From contig NZ_JPWI01000007.1 in NCBI RefSeq assembly GCF_003326795.1, positions 124,001 to 188,000 of the forward strand: a stretch of DNA of 64,000 bases, read 5' to 3'. The stretch is from Thalassospira profundimaris. Lineage in GTDB: Bacteria; Pseudomonadota; Alphaproteobacteria; Rhodospirillales; Thalassospiraceae. The notes beneath the pieces were generated by a model. That model was given only the letters and a program-made list of their open reading frames with translations, did not search any database and was not told the DNA's origin. The position numbers and the translations under genes are program-made. This document shows positions 28,609-38,306 of this stretch, one piece after another; position 1 is the first letter of the stretch, and each line of letters opens with the position of its first letter.

Positions 28609-30432
28609 TTATTCGACCGTTACCGACTTTGCAAGATTGCGCGGCTGATCAACGTCGGTGCCCTTATGGACTGCAACGTGATAGGCCAGCATCTGAACCG
28701 GGATGGTATAAAGGATCGGTGCGACGAAATCGGCAACCTTGGGCAGTTCCACCGTTGCAGATGCCATATCACCAAGTTTCGAAAGCCCCGGCGCGTCCGA
28801 GATAAAGATCACGCGCCCACCTCGTGCGGCGGCTTCCTGCATGTTTGAGGCGGTTTTTTCAAACAGCTCGTCAGACGGCGCAATGACAATGATCGGAACC
28901 GACTGGTCAATCAGGGCGATCGGACCATGCTTCATCTCGCCCGCAGCGTACCCTTCGGCGTGGATATAGGAAATTTCCTTGAGCTTGAGTGCCCCTTCCA
29001 TCGCAATCGGATAGCCAAGCCCGCGCCCGAGATACAAAACATCGCGCGCATCGGCAATATCAAGCGCCAGTTTCTTGAGCGCCTCGTCATGATGCAGGAC
29101 CTCGGCCGCGTGTTTTGGCACTTCGGTCAGGGCATTGACGATGGCAGCTTCCTCGTCCTTGGCAAGGGTGCCGTTTTCGCGCCCGATGGTCACTGCAAGG
29201 CAGGCCAGAACTGTGAGCTGCGTGGTAAATGCCTTGGTCGATGCAACGCCGATTTCAGGTCCGGCATAAGTCAGAAGCACCACGTCGCTTTCACGGGCAA
29301 TCGTGCTTTCGGGCACATTGACGATCGAGACGATCTTCTGGCCTTTGGACTTCGCATACCGAAGGGCCGCAAGGGTATCGAGCGTTTCACCGGACTGCGA
29401 AATGAACAGTGCCACACCGCCTTTGGGCAGCGGCGGACAGCGATAGCGGAACTCGGATGCAACATCGACATCGACGCCAAGACCGGCATAACGTTCGATC
29501 CAGTGTTTTGCCACCAGACCGGCATAGAAAGACGTGCCGCAGGCAACAATCGTCAGGCGGGTCGCATCGGCAAACGAAAACGGCATATCAGGCAGTTTGA
29601 TGGTCTGGGTCGCCGGGTTGATGAACGCGTGCAGGGTGTCGCCGATCACCGCAGGCTGCTCGAAGATTTCCTTCTGCATGAAGTGATTGTAATTGCCCTT
29701 GCCCATCATCGCGCCAGAAACGGCCGACAGTTTGGTTTCGCGGGTCACATCAACATCATTTTCATCGCGAACCTGAACAGAATCACGGGTCATCTCGACC
29801 CAGTCACCCTCTTCGAGGTAAATCAGCTTGTTGGTAAGATGCGAAAGCGCCATGGCATCCGAGCCAAGATACATCTCCCCCTCACCGAGCCCGACAGCAA
29901 GCGGAGTACCTCGACGCGCACCAAAGATCACATCGTGATGACCGGCAATCATGATCACCAGCGCAAAGGCGCCTTCGATCCGGTGCAGGGTGGCAGCAAC
30001 GGCGTCACGCGGTGACTTGCCCTGATCGAGGAAATCGGACACCAGATGGACAACCACCTCGGTATCGGTATCGGTGGCAAAGACGCGCCCTTTGGCAGAG
30101 AGCTCTGCCTTGATTTCCTGATAGTTCTCAATGATGCCGTTATGAACGACAGCAACCTTGCCATCGGTATGCGGATGGGCGTTGTTCTCCGTCGGAACGC
30201 CATGAGTCGCCCAGCGGGTGTGACCAATCCCGACGTCTCCTGCAAGCGGGCTTTGTTCCAGACGGTTGGCAAGATTGATCAGCTTGCCCTCGGCACGACG
30301 GCGTTCGATATCGCCATTAACCAGCGTTGCGATCCCGGCACTGTCATAGCCACGATATTCAAGGCGCTTGAGCCCCTCAAGAATACGCTCGCTAACACTG
30401 TCACTGCCGATAATCCCGATGATACCGCACAT
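28609..30432 (-). CDS. glmS: Glutamine-fructose-6-phosphate aminotransferase (isomerizing)
   Basis: Makes glucosamine-6-phosphate, the entry into UDP-GlcNAc, peptidoglycan and LPS. The 607-residue protein has Cys2 of MCGIIGIIG as the glutaminase nucleophile. Two SIS sugar-phosphate isomerase domains follow (FISQSGETLDTLAAL near residue 345; GRGLGYPIAMEGALKLKE near 475). The C-terminus DQPRNLAKSVTVE is the conserved ending. It lies downstream of glmU, forming a UDP-GlcNAc supply operon. Confidence 0.97.
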   Translation of the reverse strand: MCGIIGIIGSDSVSERILEGLKRLEYRGYDSAGIATLVNGDIERRRAEGKLINLANRLEQSPLAGDVGIGHTRWATHGVPTENNAHPHTDGKVAVVHNGIIENYQEIKAELSAKGRVFATDTDTEVVVHLVSDFLDQGKSPRDAVAATLHRIEGAFALVIMIAGHHDVIFGARRGTPLAVGLGEGEMYLGSDAMALSHLTNKLIYLEEGDWVEMTRDSVQVRDENDVDVTRETKLSAVSGAMMGKGNYNHFMQKEIFEQPAVIGDTLHAFINPATQTIKLPDMPFSFADATRLTIVACGTSFYAGLVAKHWIERYAGLGVDVDVASEFRYRCPPLPKGGVALFISQSGETLDTLAALRYAKSKGQKIVSIVNVPESTIARESDVVLLTYAGPEIGVASTKAFTTQLTVLACLAVTIGRENGTLAKDEEAAIVNALTEVPKHAAEVLHHDEALKKLALDIADARDVLYLGRGLGYPIAMEGALKLKEISYIHAEGYAAGEMKHGPIALIDQSVPIIVIAPSDELFEKTASNMQEAAARGGRVIFISDAPGLSKLGDMASATVELPKVADFVAPILYTIPVQMLAYHVAVHKGTDVDQPRNLAKSVTVE

Positions 30433-30517
30433 ATTCGTTTATTCCTGCTTCAAATCGCTTCAGTTTTGGTCGGACGTGCTCGTTCGTCACATGACCAGTT
30501 CGATATCGGAGTTACAG

Positions 30518-31864
30518 TTATTTCTTGCCGGTGAGCGCGTGCATTTTCTCGCGAAACTTTGCCGCCCATCCTGCTTTTTCAATGCGCTCTGCCCGGGTCA
30601 GTGTCAGGGCATCGGCTTCAACCTTTCCGGTAATCGTGCTCCCGGCGCCGACAATCGCGCCATCACCAATTTCAACCGGCGCAACAAGCGCCGAATTTGA
30701 TCCGATAAAGGCCCCCGCGCCGATATCTGTATGCTGCTTGCGATAGCCGTCATAGTTGCACGTGATCGTACCCGCGCCGATATTGGCCTTTGCCCCGACG
30801 CGTGCATCACCGATATAGCTGAGGTGATTGACCTTGGCGCCATCTTCAACAATGGCTTTCTTGATCTCGACAAAATTGCCAACCCTGGCACCTGCGCCGA
30901 TTTCGGCTCCCGGACGCAAACGGGCGTAAGGGCCGATATCGGCAGCCTCGCCAACGACACAGCTTTCAAGATGGCTGAACGCCTTGATCACGACGTTATC
31001 GCCAACCGTGACCCCCGGACCGAAAACCACATTCGGTTCAACTATAACGTCTCGACCAAGTTTGGTATCGGCACACAGAAATACTGATGCCGGATCAATC
31101 AGGGTCGCACCGTCTTCCATGGCAGCCTTGCGCAAACGATCCTGCATGATGACTTCGGCAACGGCCAGCTGGGCACGGGAATTAACGCCAAGTGTTTCTT
31201 GCTCGTCGACTTCGATGGCAACACAGCTTTTACCATGCGCACGAGAAACTGCGACGGCATCGGTCAGATAGAATTCACCCTTGGCATTGGCATTATCAAT
31301 CGCCTCAAGAGTGGTCAGCATATCTTCGGCGCGGAAACACATCACACCGGAATTGCAGAAGTTAAGTGCCCGCTGGGCCGCATCGCATTCCTTGTCTTCG
31401 ACAATCGCCAGCAATTCACCAGATGCAGGATCCGTCACCAAGCGACCGTAACCGGCGGGATCATCCGGTCGGAAGCCAAGAACAGCAACCGCGTGATCGC
31501 CAGCTTCGCGGGCGGCCACCAGACGTTCAAGCGTCTCGGCGGTAAAAAGCGGGCTGTCGGCATAAAGAACAAGAACGTTGCCACTGAGCCCGGCCAAACC
31601 ATCCTTGGCGGCAAGAACGGCATGGGCAGTTCCCAGACGATCGGTTTGCTCAAACGTGGGATGCGGGGAAACCGTCTCAATCAGTTTGGGCATATCGGGG
31701 CCAACGACGACCATTGTCTTGGCCGCACACAGCTTGGCTGCCGTATCAATGACATGATTGACCATCGGCTTGCCGGCAACCTTGTGCATGACTTTGGGCA
31801 ATGCGCTTTTCATACGCGTGCCCATACCGGCAGCCAAAACGATAACACTTAGCTCAAGTGACAT
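30518..31864 (-). CDS. glmU: Bifunctional GlmU uridylyltransferase/acetyltransferase
   Basis: Catalyses the last two steps to UDP-GlcNAc. The 448-residue protein has the N-terminal pyrophosphorylase motif LAAGMGTRMKS (about residues 10-20). A left-handed beta-helix acetyltransferase domain follows from about residue 255, with hexapeptide repeats such as IGPYARLRPGAEIGAGARVG. It is first in the glmU-glmS operon. Upstream lies an unusual array of four TGTTA repeats. Confidence 0.96.
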   Translation of the reverse strand: MSLELSVIVLAAGMGTRMKSALPKVMHKVAGKPMVNHVIDTAAKLCAAKTMVVVGPDMPKLIETVSPHPTFEQTDRLGTAHAVLAAKDGLAGLSGNVLVLYADSPLFTAETLERLVAAREAGDHAVAVLGFRPDDPAGYGRLVTDPASGELLAIVEDKECDAAQRALNFCNSGVMCFRAEDMLTTLEAIDNANAKGEFYLTDAVAVSRAHGKSCVAIEVDEQETLGVNSRAQLAVAEVIMQDRLRKAAMEDGATLIDPASVFLCADTKLGRDVIVEPNVVFGPGVTVGDNVVIKAFSHLESCVVGEAADIGPYARLRPGAEIGAGARVGNFVEIKKAIVEDGAKVNHLSYIGDARVGAKANIGAGTITCNYDGYRKQHTDIGAGAFIGSNSALVAPVEIGDGAIVGAGSTITGKVEADALTLTRAERIEKAGWAAKFREKMHALTGKK

Positions 31865-32008
31865 TTATCAATCCGCTTGCCGCATTTTTGATGCAGCATC
31901 CCCTGTTCCTGCTTCGCGCATGTCGGTTACAACAGCACGGGTAATCTGATTTGCAGCAAGTCTTAGAACATATTCTTTTGCTGCAAAAGCCCATAAAGAA
32001 TCACGTTT

Positions 32009-32043
32009 TGTTACCGCCTGTTAGCGGATGTTACCGTTTGTTA
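32009..32043. promoter_or_regulatory. Four TGTTA repeats with exact 10-bp period
   Basis: TGTTA occurs at 32009, 32019, 32029 and 32039, all in the same orientation and on the same helix face, in the 253-bp divergent gap between glmU (-) and gph (+). The first and third units also share TGTTACCG. Direct repeats of this period are typical of binding by tandem response-regulator dimers of the OmpR type. Which gene is controlled, and by what, is not known. Confidence 0.6.
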
Positions 32044-32117
32044 ATGGCACAAACTCGGTTAAGTTCCTCTGAATCAGTCACCACACTCAAACCACCCCCA
32101 TACGGAGCCCCGCCCAA

Positions 32118-32795
32118 ATGGCAAAATTCATCATGTTCGACCTCGACGGCACCCTGATTGACGGGGTCGAGGATTTGTTGGTTGCAATGAACGGATTGCT
32201 TGATGCGCACGGATTATCCGCCATCACTCGACATGATATCGAAGCCATGCTGGGTGATGGCACCTGGATGCTGACCAAACGCGCCTTTGCCAAACGCGAT
32301 CAAACGCCGGACGATGCCACACTTGATGAACTTAATATCGACTTCAACAATCGTTATGTTGAAACCGGTTATGCCTATACACGGCTTTACGAGAATGCCG
32401 AAAACGTGTTGCGCCAACTTAAAGCTGACGGCTGGACCATTGCGCTTGCATCAAACAAACCCGAAGGCCCCTGCAAGGCGATTTTGAACAAGCTTGGCAT
32501 TGCCGAGCTGTTTACCGTGATTGCAGGCGGCAATTCATTCGAAGTCAAAAAACCCGATGGTCGCTTCCTGCGCTTTGTACTTGATCAGATGGGCTATAAA
32601 CCCGGCACTGACGACATTGCCCTCATGGTTGGCGACCATGCAAATGACGTGAATTCGGCCCGTGATGCCAATGTCCATGCCATCGCCGTCGCCTTCGAAG
32701 TTGATGACACCCGCGCAAATTCCCTGGGTGCCGATGCCGTCGTCACGGCCTATGAAAATCTGCCCGAAGCCATCAAATCCATCACAGGACTTTAA
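32118..32795 (+). CDS. gph: Phosphoglycolate phosphatase-like HAD hydrolase
   Basis: The 225-residue protein has the HAD nucleophile motif MFDLDGTLIDG at residues 5-15, motif II ALASNKP and motif IV VGDHANDV, plus a helical cap. The family removes phosphate from 2-phosphoglycolate produced during DNA repair or photorespiration. Substrate assignment is by overall similarity only, since many HAD enzymes look alike. The ATG is preceded by GGAG at 32103-32106. Confidence 0.82.
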   Translation: MAKFIMFDLDGTLIDGVEDLLVAMNGLLDAHGLSAITRHDIEAMLGDGTWMLTKRAFAKRDQTPDDATLDELNIDFNNRYVETGYAYTRLYENAENVLRQLKADGWTIALASNKPEGPCKAILNKLGIAELFTVIAGGNSFEVKKPDGRFLRFVLDQMGYKPGTDDIALMVGDHANDVNSARDANVHAIAVAFEVDDTRANSLGADAVVTAYENLPEAIKSITGL

Positions 32796-32839
32796 GCGGT
32801 CTGAAACGCCCCAACATCAAGCTTCTCGGAGCATTGCCC

Positions 32840-33388
32840 ATGCACTCATTCCTGCGCACCGGATGTTTTGGTCTGTTCACCTACGCGATGTTGGCATTTC
32901 CTTTGGCCGCATTTGCAAAGCAACCTGATCAGGGAAACCCGGCCAAGGGCGGACTTGTGCTGGACGAGGCATCCAGTCGTCAGGGGGAAGTGCAGGATCA
33001 AACCGTCATTGTTCTGCATACCCCATACCAATGGGAACTCAGCACCAAACAGGGGAACCAAACCCTGTTTATCCGCGACTGGAACACTGGCGACGAAATT
33101 GCCGAGGATCTTGGTTGCTTCATGTGTGAAGGCGACGAAGATAATTGCAATCAGGACGGCATCTTTGTCCTCACCGAACCCGATGTCAGAGACACAACCG
33201 CCTTCTTGCTGGTCTGTCACAAAGGCGCGCATTCACAACGTGCCCGCCTGATTGCCCCGGCACAGCAATCAACACCCGTCATTGATGTGACCGGTGCCTA
33301 TTTCGTGAATTGGGAACTGGTCGACGGCAAACTCCTGATCACCCATGACGGTGATGCGCCCAACAACGTCATCTGGCCTTTGCCATAA
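32840..33388 (+). CDS. Secreted protein of unknown function, 182 residues
   Basis: Start at ATG 32840, supported by GGAG at 32828-32831. It has a signal peptide cleaved near AAFA-KQP (about residue 24). The mature part has two Cys close together (LGCFMCEGDEDNC) that could bind metal or form disulfides, and beta-rich repeats. No family recognised. It is 44 bp downstream of the gph-like gene and may be co-transcribed. A terminator follows. Confidence 0.7.
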   Translation: MHSFLRTGCFGLFTYAMLAFPLAAFAKQPDQGNPAKGGLVLDEASSRQGEVQDQTVIVLHTPYQWELSTKQGNQTLFIRDWNTGDEIAEDLGCFMCEGDEDNCNQDGIFVLTEPDVRDTTAFLLVCHKGAHSQRARLIAPAQQSTPVIDVTGAYFVNWELVDGKLLITHDGDAPNNVIWPLP

Positions 33389-33397
33389 CCTGAAACA

Positions 33398-33430
33398 AAA
33401 CCCGGTCGACCTTGTTGCCGACCGGGCTTT
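33398..33430. terminator. Bidirectional terminator
   Basis: Stem CCCGGTC (33401-33407) and GACCGGG (33420-33426) with A and T tracts on either side, between convergent genes. Confidence 0.75.
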
Positions 33431-33458
33431 GATTACGGGTATGATTGAACCCTGAATC

Positions 33459-35207
33459 CTAGTGGCTGTCTTTCGGGATTTCCTTGCCACGGTGACCGAC
33501 AAGGAAGTCAAAATCGGCCCCCTTGTCTGCGCCGATAACGCTCTTGTAATAGAGCGATGCATAACCACTGGCCGGAACCGGGACTGTGTTTTTCCAGTCC
33601 TTAAGGCGCTGCGCCAGTTCTTCGTCGCTGATATCAAGATGCAGACGGCGATTGGGCACATCAAGCTCGATCATGTCACCGTTCCGAACCACGGCAAGCG
33701 GTCCGCCTGCCGCGGCCTCTGGCGAGGTATGCAAGACCACGGTGCCATATGCCGTGCCGCTCATGCGCGCGTCTGAAATACGCACCATATCGGTGATCCC
33801 CTTGCGGAGCACCTTGGGCGGCAGGCCCATATTGCCGACTTCTGCCATGCCCGGATAGCCTTTCGGACCGCAGTTTTTCAGAACCATGATGCAGGTTTCA
33901 TCGATATCAAGGCTTTCATCATAGATCTTGGCCTTGTAGTCGTCGATATCCTCAAATACCACCGCACGACCACGATGGGTCAGCAGAGCCGGTGTTGCCG
34001 CCGAAGGCTTAAGGACCGCGCCGTTCGGAGCAAGATTGCCTTTGACCACCGCGATACCGCCACTTTCGGTCAAAGCTTTTTCGAACGGACGAATAACATC
34101 GTCATTCCAGTTCTGAACGTCCTTGACCTGGTCCCACATGGTTTCGCCCGAAACCGTCAGCGCATCATTATGCAGCTTTCCGGCCTCGGCCAGTGCCTTG
34201 ATCACCACAGGCAAACCACCGGCATAGAAGAATTCTTCCATCAGATATTTGCCAGACGGCTGAAGGTTCACAATGGTCGGAATATCACGGCCAAGGCGAT
34301 CCCAGTCATCAAGGCTCAGGTCAATGCCAACACGTCCGGCAATCGCCAGCAAATGGATAACCGCATTGGTCGAACCGCCAATTGCACCATTGACGCGAAT
34401 GGCGTTTTCAAATGCTTCCTTGGTCATGACGTCAGACGGTTTAAGGTCATCCTTGACCATCTGAACGATACGACGGCCGGTGATATGCGCCATCACGCGG
34501 CGACGGCTATCGACCGCCGGAATGGCCGCATTACCCGAAAGCGCCATCCCAAGGGCTTCGGCCATGCTGGCCATGGTTGATGCTGTGCCCATGGTGTTGC
34601 AAGATCCGGGCGAACGCGACATGGCGATTTCGGCTTCAAGGAAATCCTCGGTGCTGATCTTGCCTGCCTTGCGGTCTTCGGAAAGTTGCCAGAGCGAGGT
34701 TCCCGAACCGATATCCTGACCGCGCCATTTGCCATTAAGCATCGGACCACCGGTGACCACGATTGCCGGGATATCGACACTGGCAGCGCCCATCAGAAGC
34801 GATGGCGTTGTCTTGTCACACCCAACCATCAGAACCACACCGTCAAGCGGGGTTCCACGAAGGGCTTCTTCAACATCCATGGCGGCCAGGTTGCGGAACA
34901 TCATTGCGGTCGGGCGAAGTGTGCTTTCGCCAGCCGAGAAGACCGGAAATTCAAGCGGCAGACCGCCTGCCTCGTAAATGCCGTGCTTGACCCGTTCGGC
35001 AAGATCGCGCAGATGGGCATTACACGGGGTCAGTTGCGACCATGTGTTGCAAATACCAATCACCGGACGGCCATCAAACAGATCCGAGGGCAGCCCCTGG
35101 TTCTTCATCCAGCTGCGATGATAGATATTGTCCTTGCTGGTTCCGCCGAACCAACCTTCTTGTGATCTTAAAACCCGCGGCCAGGGTGCCGGTTTGAACT
35201 TCGTCAT
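33459..35207 (-). CDS. Sugar-acid dehydratase of the IlvD/Edd family (L-arabinonate-type)
   Basis: Start at ATG 35207 (MTKFKPAPWPRVLRSQ), preceded by AAGGAAA on the minus strand; the longer reading adds residues without family match. The 582-residue Fe-S dehydratase carries the cluster-binding Cys residues in ICNTWSQLTPCN, GCDKTTPSL and SPGSCNTMGTAST. Relatives in this length class dehydrate L-arabinonate, D-xylonate or L-fuconate. It is next to a ChvE-GguAB sugar importer, which favours L-arabinose (or D-galactose/D-xylose) breakdown by the non-phosphorylating route. Exact substrate is unproven. Confidence 0.87.
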   Translation of the reverse strand: MTKFKPAPWPRVLRSQEGWFGGTSKDNIYHRSWMKNQGLPSDLFDGRPVIGICNTWSQLTPCNAHLRDLAERVKHGIYEAGGLPLEFPVFSAGESTLRPTAMMFRNLAAMDVEEALRGTPLDGVVLMVGCDKTTPSLLMGAASVDIPAIVVTGGPMLNGKWRGQDIGSGTSLWQLSEDRKAGKISTEDFLEAEIAMSRSPGSCNTMGTASTMASMAEALGMALSGNAAIPAVDSRRRVMAHITGRRIVQMVKDDLKPSDVMTKEAFENAIRVNGAIGGSTNAVIHLLAIAGRVGIDLSLDDWDRLGRDIPTIVNLQPSGKYLMEEFFYAGGLPVVIKALAEAGKLHNDALTVSGETMWDQVKDVQNWNDDVIRPFEKALTESGGIAVVKGNLAPNGAVLKPSAATPALLTHRGRAVVFEDIDDYKAKIYDESLDIDETCIMVLKNCGPKGYPGMAEVGNMGLPPKVLRKGITDMVRISDARMSGTAYGTVVLHTSPEAAAGGPLAVVRNGDMIELDVPNRRLHLDISDEELAQRLKDWKNTVPVPASGYASLYYKSVIGADKGADFDFLVGHRGKEIPKDSH

Positions 35208-35360
35208 GCCCGTTTTCCTTTTTGACTTATTATCGAGACGGGTCCGGAAATGTACGACCCCAAAGACCGCACAGGGGACTGTGAACGACACAAACTGGCA
35301 CCCAACCGGCTTTGTTGGCTGTTTTCACCCAGATCTGCGTCGTTCCGCGTCATGGTATTG

Positions 35361-36545
35361 TTAAGCCTTGTTCTTGTTGTAGACGTCGAAGATCACTGCT
35401 GCGAGCAGCACCAGACCCTTGATCACCTGCTGCCAGTCAATACCGACACCAATGATCGACATCCCGTTATTCATCACGCCCATGATCAGGGCGCCAACCA
35501 CCGCACCAATCACCTTGCCGACACCACCCGACATGGATGCGCCACCGATAAACACCGCCGCAATCACATCAAGCTCGAACGCAAGGCCGGCTTTCGGTGT
35601 GGCTGTATTCAGACGTGCGGCAAAAACCAGACCGGCAAGGGCCGCAAGCATGCCCATATTGGCAAAGGTAAAGAAGGTCAGGCGTTTGGTATTGATCCCT
35701 GAAAGCTTTGCGGCTTTCTCGTTACCACCCAGCGCATAGATGCGACGACCAAGGGTCGTGGAGTTGGTAATAAAGGTGAAGATCGCAATCAGAAGTGCCA
35801 TGATGATCAGAATGTTTGGCAGACCGCGATAGGTCGACAGCAGATAGGTGACATACAGGATCGCCACACCGGCAACCGCATGTTTGGCAACAAAGAACGC
35901 CATCGGTTCGTCAACGGCTGCAAACTTCGCCTGCTTGGCACGCGAACGCAGACCGAGGATCGGCAAAAGAGCAGCCAGAACCACACCAATCGTCATGGAA
36001 AAGACGTTAAAGCGGCCTTCGATCAACCCGCCAAAGAAGTCCGGCAGGAAGCCCGAAGACATCGCCTGGAATTCAGACGGGAACGGCCCCACCGACGCAC
36101 CACCCAGAAGAGCCAGCGTCAGGCCCTTGAACACCAGCATCCCGGCAAGGGTCACGATAAAGGACGGAATGCGCCAATAGGCCACCCAGTATCCTTGTGC
36201 AGCACCAATGATCGCACCAACCACAAGACAGGCCGGAATTACAAAGACTGTCGGCAGATCCCAGTTCACGATCATCACCGCAGCCAGCGCGCCGACAAAA
36301 CCAACGACCGAGCCAACCGAAAGGTCGATATGCCCACCGACAATCACCAGCAACATGCCAACAGCCATGATGATGATGTAGCTGTTCTGAAGGAACAGGT
36401 TTGTCAGGTTAACCGGCTTGAGCATGATGCCATCGGTCAGAACCTGGAAAAAGGCCAGAATGGCCACCAGCGCAACAACCATCCCGTATTCGCGGATATG
36501 GGTGCGCAAGTAGTAACCAATTGATTTGTTATCAGTATCCGTCAT
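35361..36545 (-). CDS. gguB: Multiple-monosaccharide ABC transporter permease GguB
   Basis: The 394-residue inner-membrane permease belongs to the ribose/xylose/AraH type. It has about ten membrane segments and the conserved VVGGHIDLSVGSVVGF and ALGGNEKAAKLSGIN segments. It pairs with the GguA ATPase immediately upstream (10 bp) and the ChvE binding protein. In Agrobacterium and Azospirillum the equivalent system imports galactose, arabinose, glucose and xylose. Confidence 0.92.
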   Translation of the reverse strand: MTDTDNKSIGYYLRTHIREYGMVVALVAILAFFQVLTDGIMLKPVNLTNLFLQNSYIIIMAVGMLLVIVGGHIDLSVGSVVGFVGALAAVMIVNWDLPTVFVIPACLVVGAIIGAAQGYWVAYWRIPSFIVTLAGMLVFKGLTLALLGGASVGPFPSEFQAMSSGFLPDFFGGLIEGRFNVFSMTIGVVLAALLPILGLRSRAKQAKFAAVDEPMAFFVAKHAVAGVAILYVTYLLSTYRGLPNILIIMALLIAIFTFITNSTTLGRRIYALGGNEKAAKLSGINTKRLTFFTFANMGMLAALAGLVFAARLNTATPKAGLAFELDVIAAVFIGGASMSGGVGKVIGAVVGALIMGVMNNGMSIIGVGIDWQQVIKGLVLLAAVIFDVYNKNKA

Positions 36546-36555
36546 TGTCTGTTCC

Positions 36556-38079
36556 TCACGCTTTCAGGATCATGCGCATGATTGCTTCCTGGCTTGCATC
36601 CTTTGCTGCAAGCTGTCCCTTGATCTCACCCTCGTTCATGACGTAGATGCGATCGCACATGCCCAGAAGCTCCGGCATTTCCGACGAGATCATGATGACC
36701 CCCTTACCGTCGGCAGCCAGCTGGTTGATAATCGTATAGATTTCGTATTTCGCACCGACATCGATGCCGCGCGTCGGTTCGTCAAGGATCAGGACTTCGG
36801 GTGCTGCAAACAGCCATTTCGACAAAACGACTTTCTGCTGGTTCCCGCCCGAAAGATTGACAACCTTCTGCCCGACATTGGGCGTGCGAATATTGATTTT
36901 CTGGCGATAATCCTCGGCGACGGAACGTTCCGCCCCGTCATTGAGCACACCACGTTCCGATACCCCGCCAAGATTGGCCAGCGTGATATTCGTCGTAATG
37001 CTTTCCTCAAGGATCAGCCCCATTTCCTTGCGGTCTTCGGTGACATAGGCCAGTCCCGATGCAATCGCCTTCTCCACGGTCGAAACATCAACCGGTTTGC
37101 CCTTGATCAGAACTTCACCCGAAATGTCGGTGCCATAGGATTTGCCGAAGATGCTCATGGCAAGTTCGGTACGGCCTGCCCCCATAAGACCAGCAATCCC
37201 GACAACCTCGCCCGCAGCAACATCAATGCTGACATTGTCAACGACCTTGCGTTCGGGATGCAGCGGATGGGTTGCCGACCAGTTGCGGACTTCCATAAGT
37301 TTTTCGCTGCTGATATTGGGCGTGCGTTCCGGATAGCGGTGCGCCATGTCACGCCCGACCATGTCCTTGACGATATCGTCTTCGGTAATCTGTCCTGCAC
37401 GGGCATCAAGGGTCGAGATCGATTTACCGTCACGAATAATCGTGATGCGGTCTGCAACACGGTTGATCTCGTTAAGCTTGTGCGAAATCAGGATAGATGT
37501 AATGCCCTGCGCCTTGAACTCCAGCAGCAGATCCAGAAGCTTCTGGCTGTCATTTTCCTGAAGACTGGCCGTTGGCTCGTCAAGGATAAGAAGCTTGACC
37601 TTTTTGGACAGCGCCTTGGCAATTTCGACCAACTGCTGTTTGCCGACACCGATGTTGGTCACAAGCGTCGCCGGATTTTCCTTCAACCCGACTTTTTTAA
37701 GCAACTCCCCCGTGCGCGCAAAGGTCGCCGGCCAGTTTACAATGCCGTTTTCGGCAATTTCATTGCCCAGAAAGATGTTCTCGGCGATCGACAGTAACGG
37801 CACCAGCGCCAGTTCCTGGTGGATAATGATGATGCCGCGTTCTTCGCTATCGCGGATATCTTTGAATTCCTGTACGCCGCCATCGTAAAGAATATCGCCT
37901 TCATACGTACCGTGCGGATAAACCCCGCTCAGAACCTTCATCAGGGTGGATTTACCTGCACCGTTCTCGCCGCAAAGCGCGTGGATTTCACCACGTTCAA
38001 CCTTGATGCTGACATCATCCAGCGCCTTTACACCCGGAAAGGTCTTGGTGATGTTCTTCATTTCCAGGATGGTATCCAT
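36556..38079 (-). CDS. gguA: Multiple-monosaccharide ABC transporter ATPase GguA
   Basis: The 507-residue ATPase has two fused ABC domains, as in all sugar importers of the RbsA/XylG type. Walker A in the first half is [12 protein letters not shown] (about residues 37-48); signatures are [16 protein letters not shown] in the first half and [14 protein letters not shown] in the second. It is followed by gguB and preceded, after a 227-bp gap holding a hairpin, by chvE. Confidence 0.94.
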   Translation of the reverse strand: MDTILEMKNITKTFPGVKALDDVSIKVERGEIHALCGENGAGKSTLMKVLSGVYPHGTYEGDILYDGGVQEFKDIRDSEERGIIIIHQELALVPLLSIAENIFLGNEIAENGIVNWPATFARTGELLKKVGLKENPATLVTNIGVGKQQLVEIAKALSKKVKLLILDEPTASLQENDSQKLLDLLLEFKAQGITSILISHKLNEINRVADRITIIRDGKSISTLDARAGQITEDDIVKDMVGRDMAHRYPERTPNISSEKLMEVRNWSATHPLHPERKVVDNVSIDVAAGEVVGIAGLMGAGRTELAMSIFGKSYGTDISGEVLIKGKPVDVSTVEKAIASGLAYVTEDRKEMGLILEESITTNITLANLGGVSERGVLNDGAERSVAEDYRQKINIRTPNVGQKVVNLSGGNQQKVVLSKWLFAAPEVLILDEPTRGIDVGAKYEIYTIINQLAADGKGVIMISSEMPELLGMCDRIYVMNEGEIKGQLAAKDASQEAIMRMILKA

Positions 38080-38249
38080 CCGGTCCTCCCACTGCTGTCA
38101 GTCGCCTGACAACGCCTCTGTCTATTTTGGTCTTTGCTGTCTTGGTTTTCTTTGGGGAAACCCTTCGGGTATCACACCTGTTTGTAGTGTGCTGTATTTT
38201 CAGGCTACAGCAAAACAGGACCCGTTCGCAGACATTCTTCGAGACGATA

Positions 38250-38289
38250 GAACCCGGTAGATTGCCCTATCAGACAGCACACCGGGTTC
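38250..38289 (-). other. Stem-loop between chvE and gguA
   Basis: Perfect 9-bp inverted repeat, GAACCCGGT (38250-38258) and ACCGGGTTC (38281-38289), lies 17 bp after the chvE stop. No T run follows on the minus strand. Such a structure could stabilise the chvE mRNA end and let the binding protein be made in excess over the membrane parts. Confidence 0.5.
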
Positions 38290-38306
38290 CATACGAATGT
38301 CGGGAC

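Noticed and set aside
28927-30015. 362-codon open frame on the + strand opposite glmS
   Set aside because: Shadow of glmS, no independent support.
36526-37797. 423-codon open frame on the + strand opposite gguA
   Set aside because: Shadow of the sugar ABC ATPase gene; no recognisable protein.
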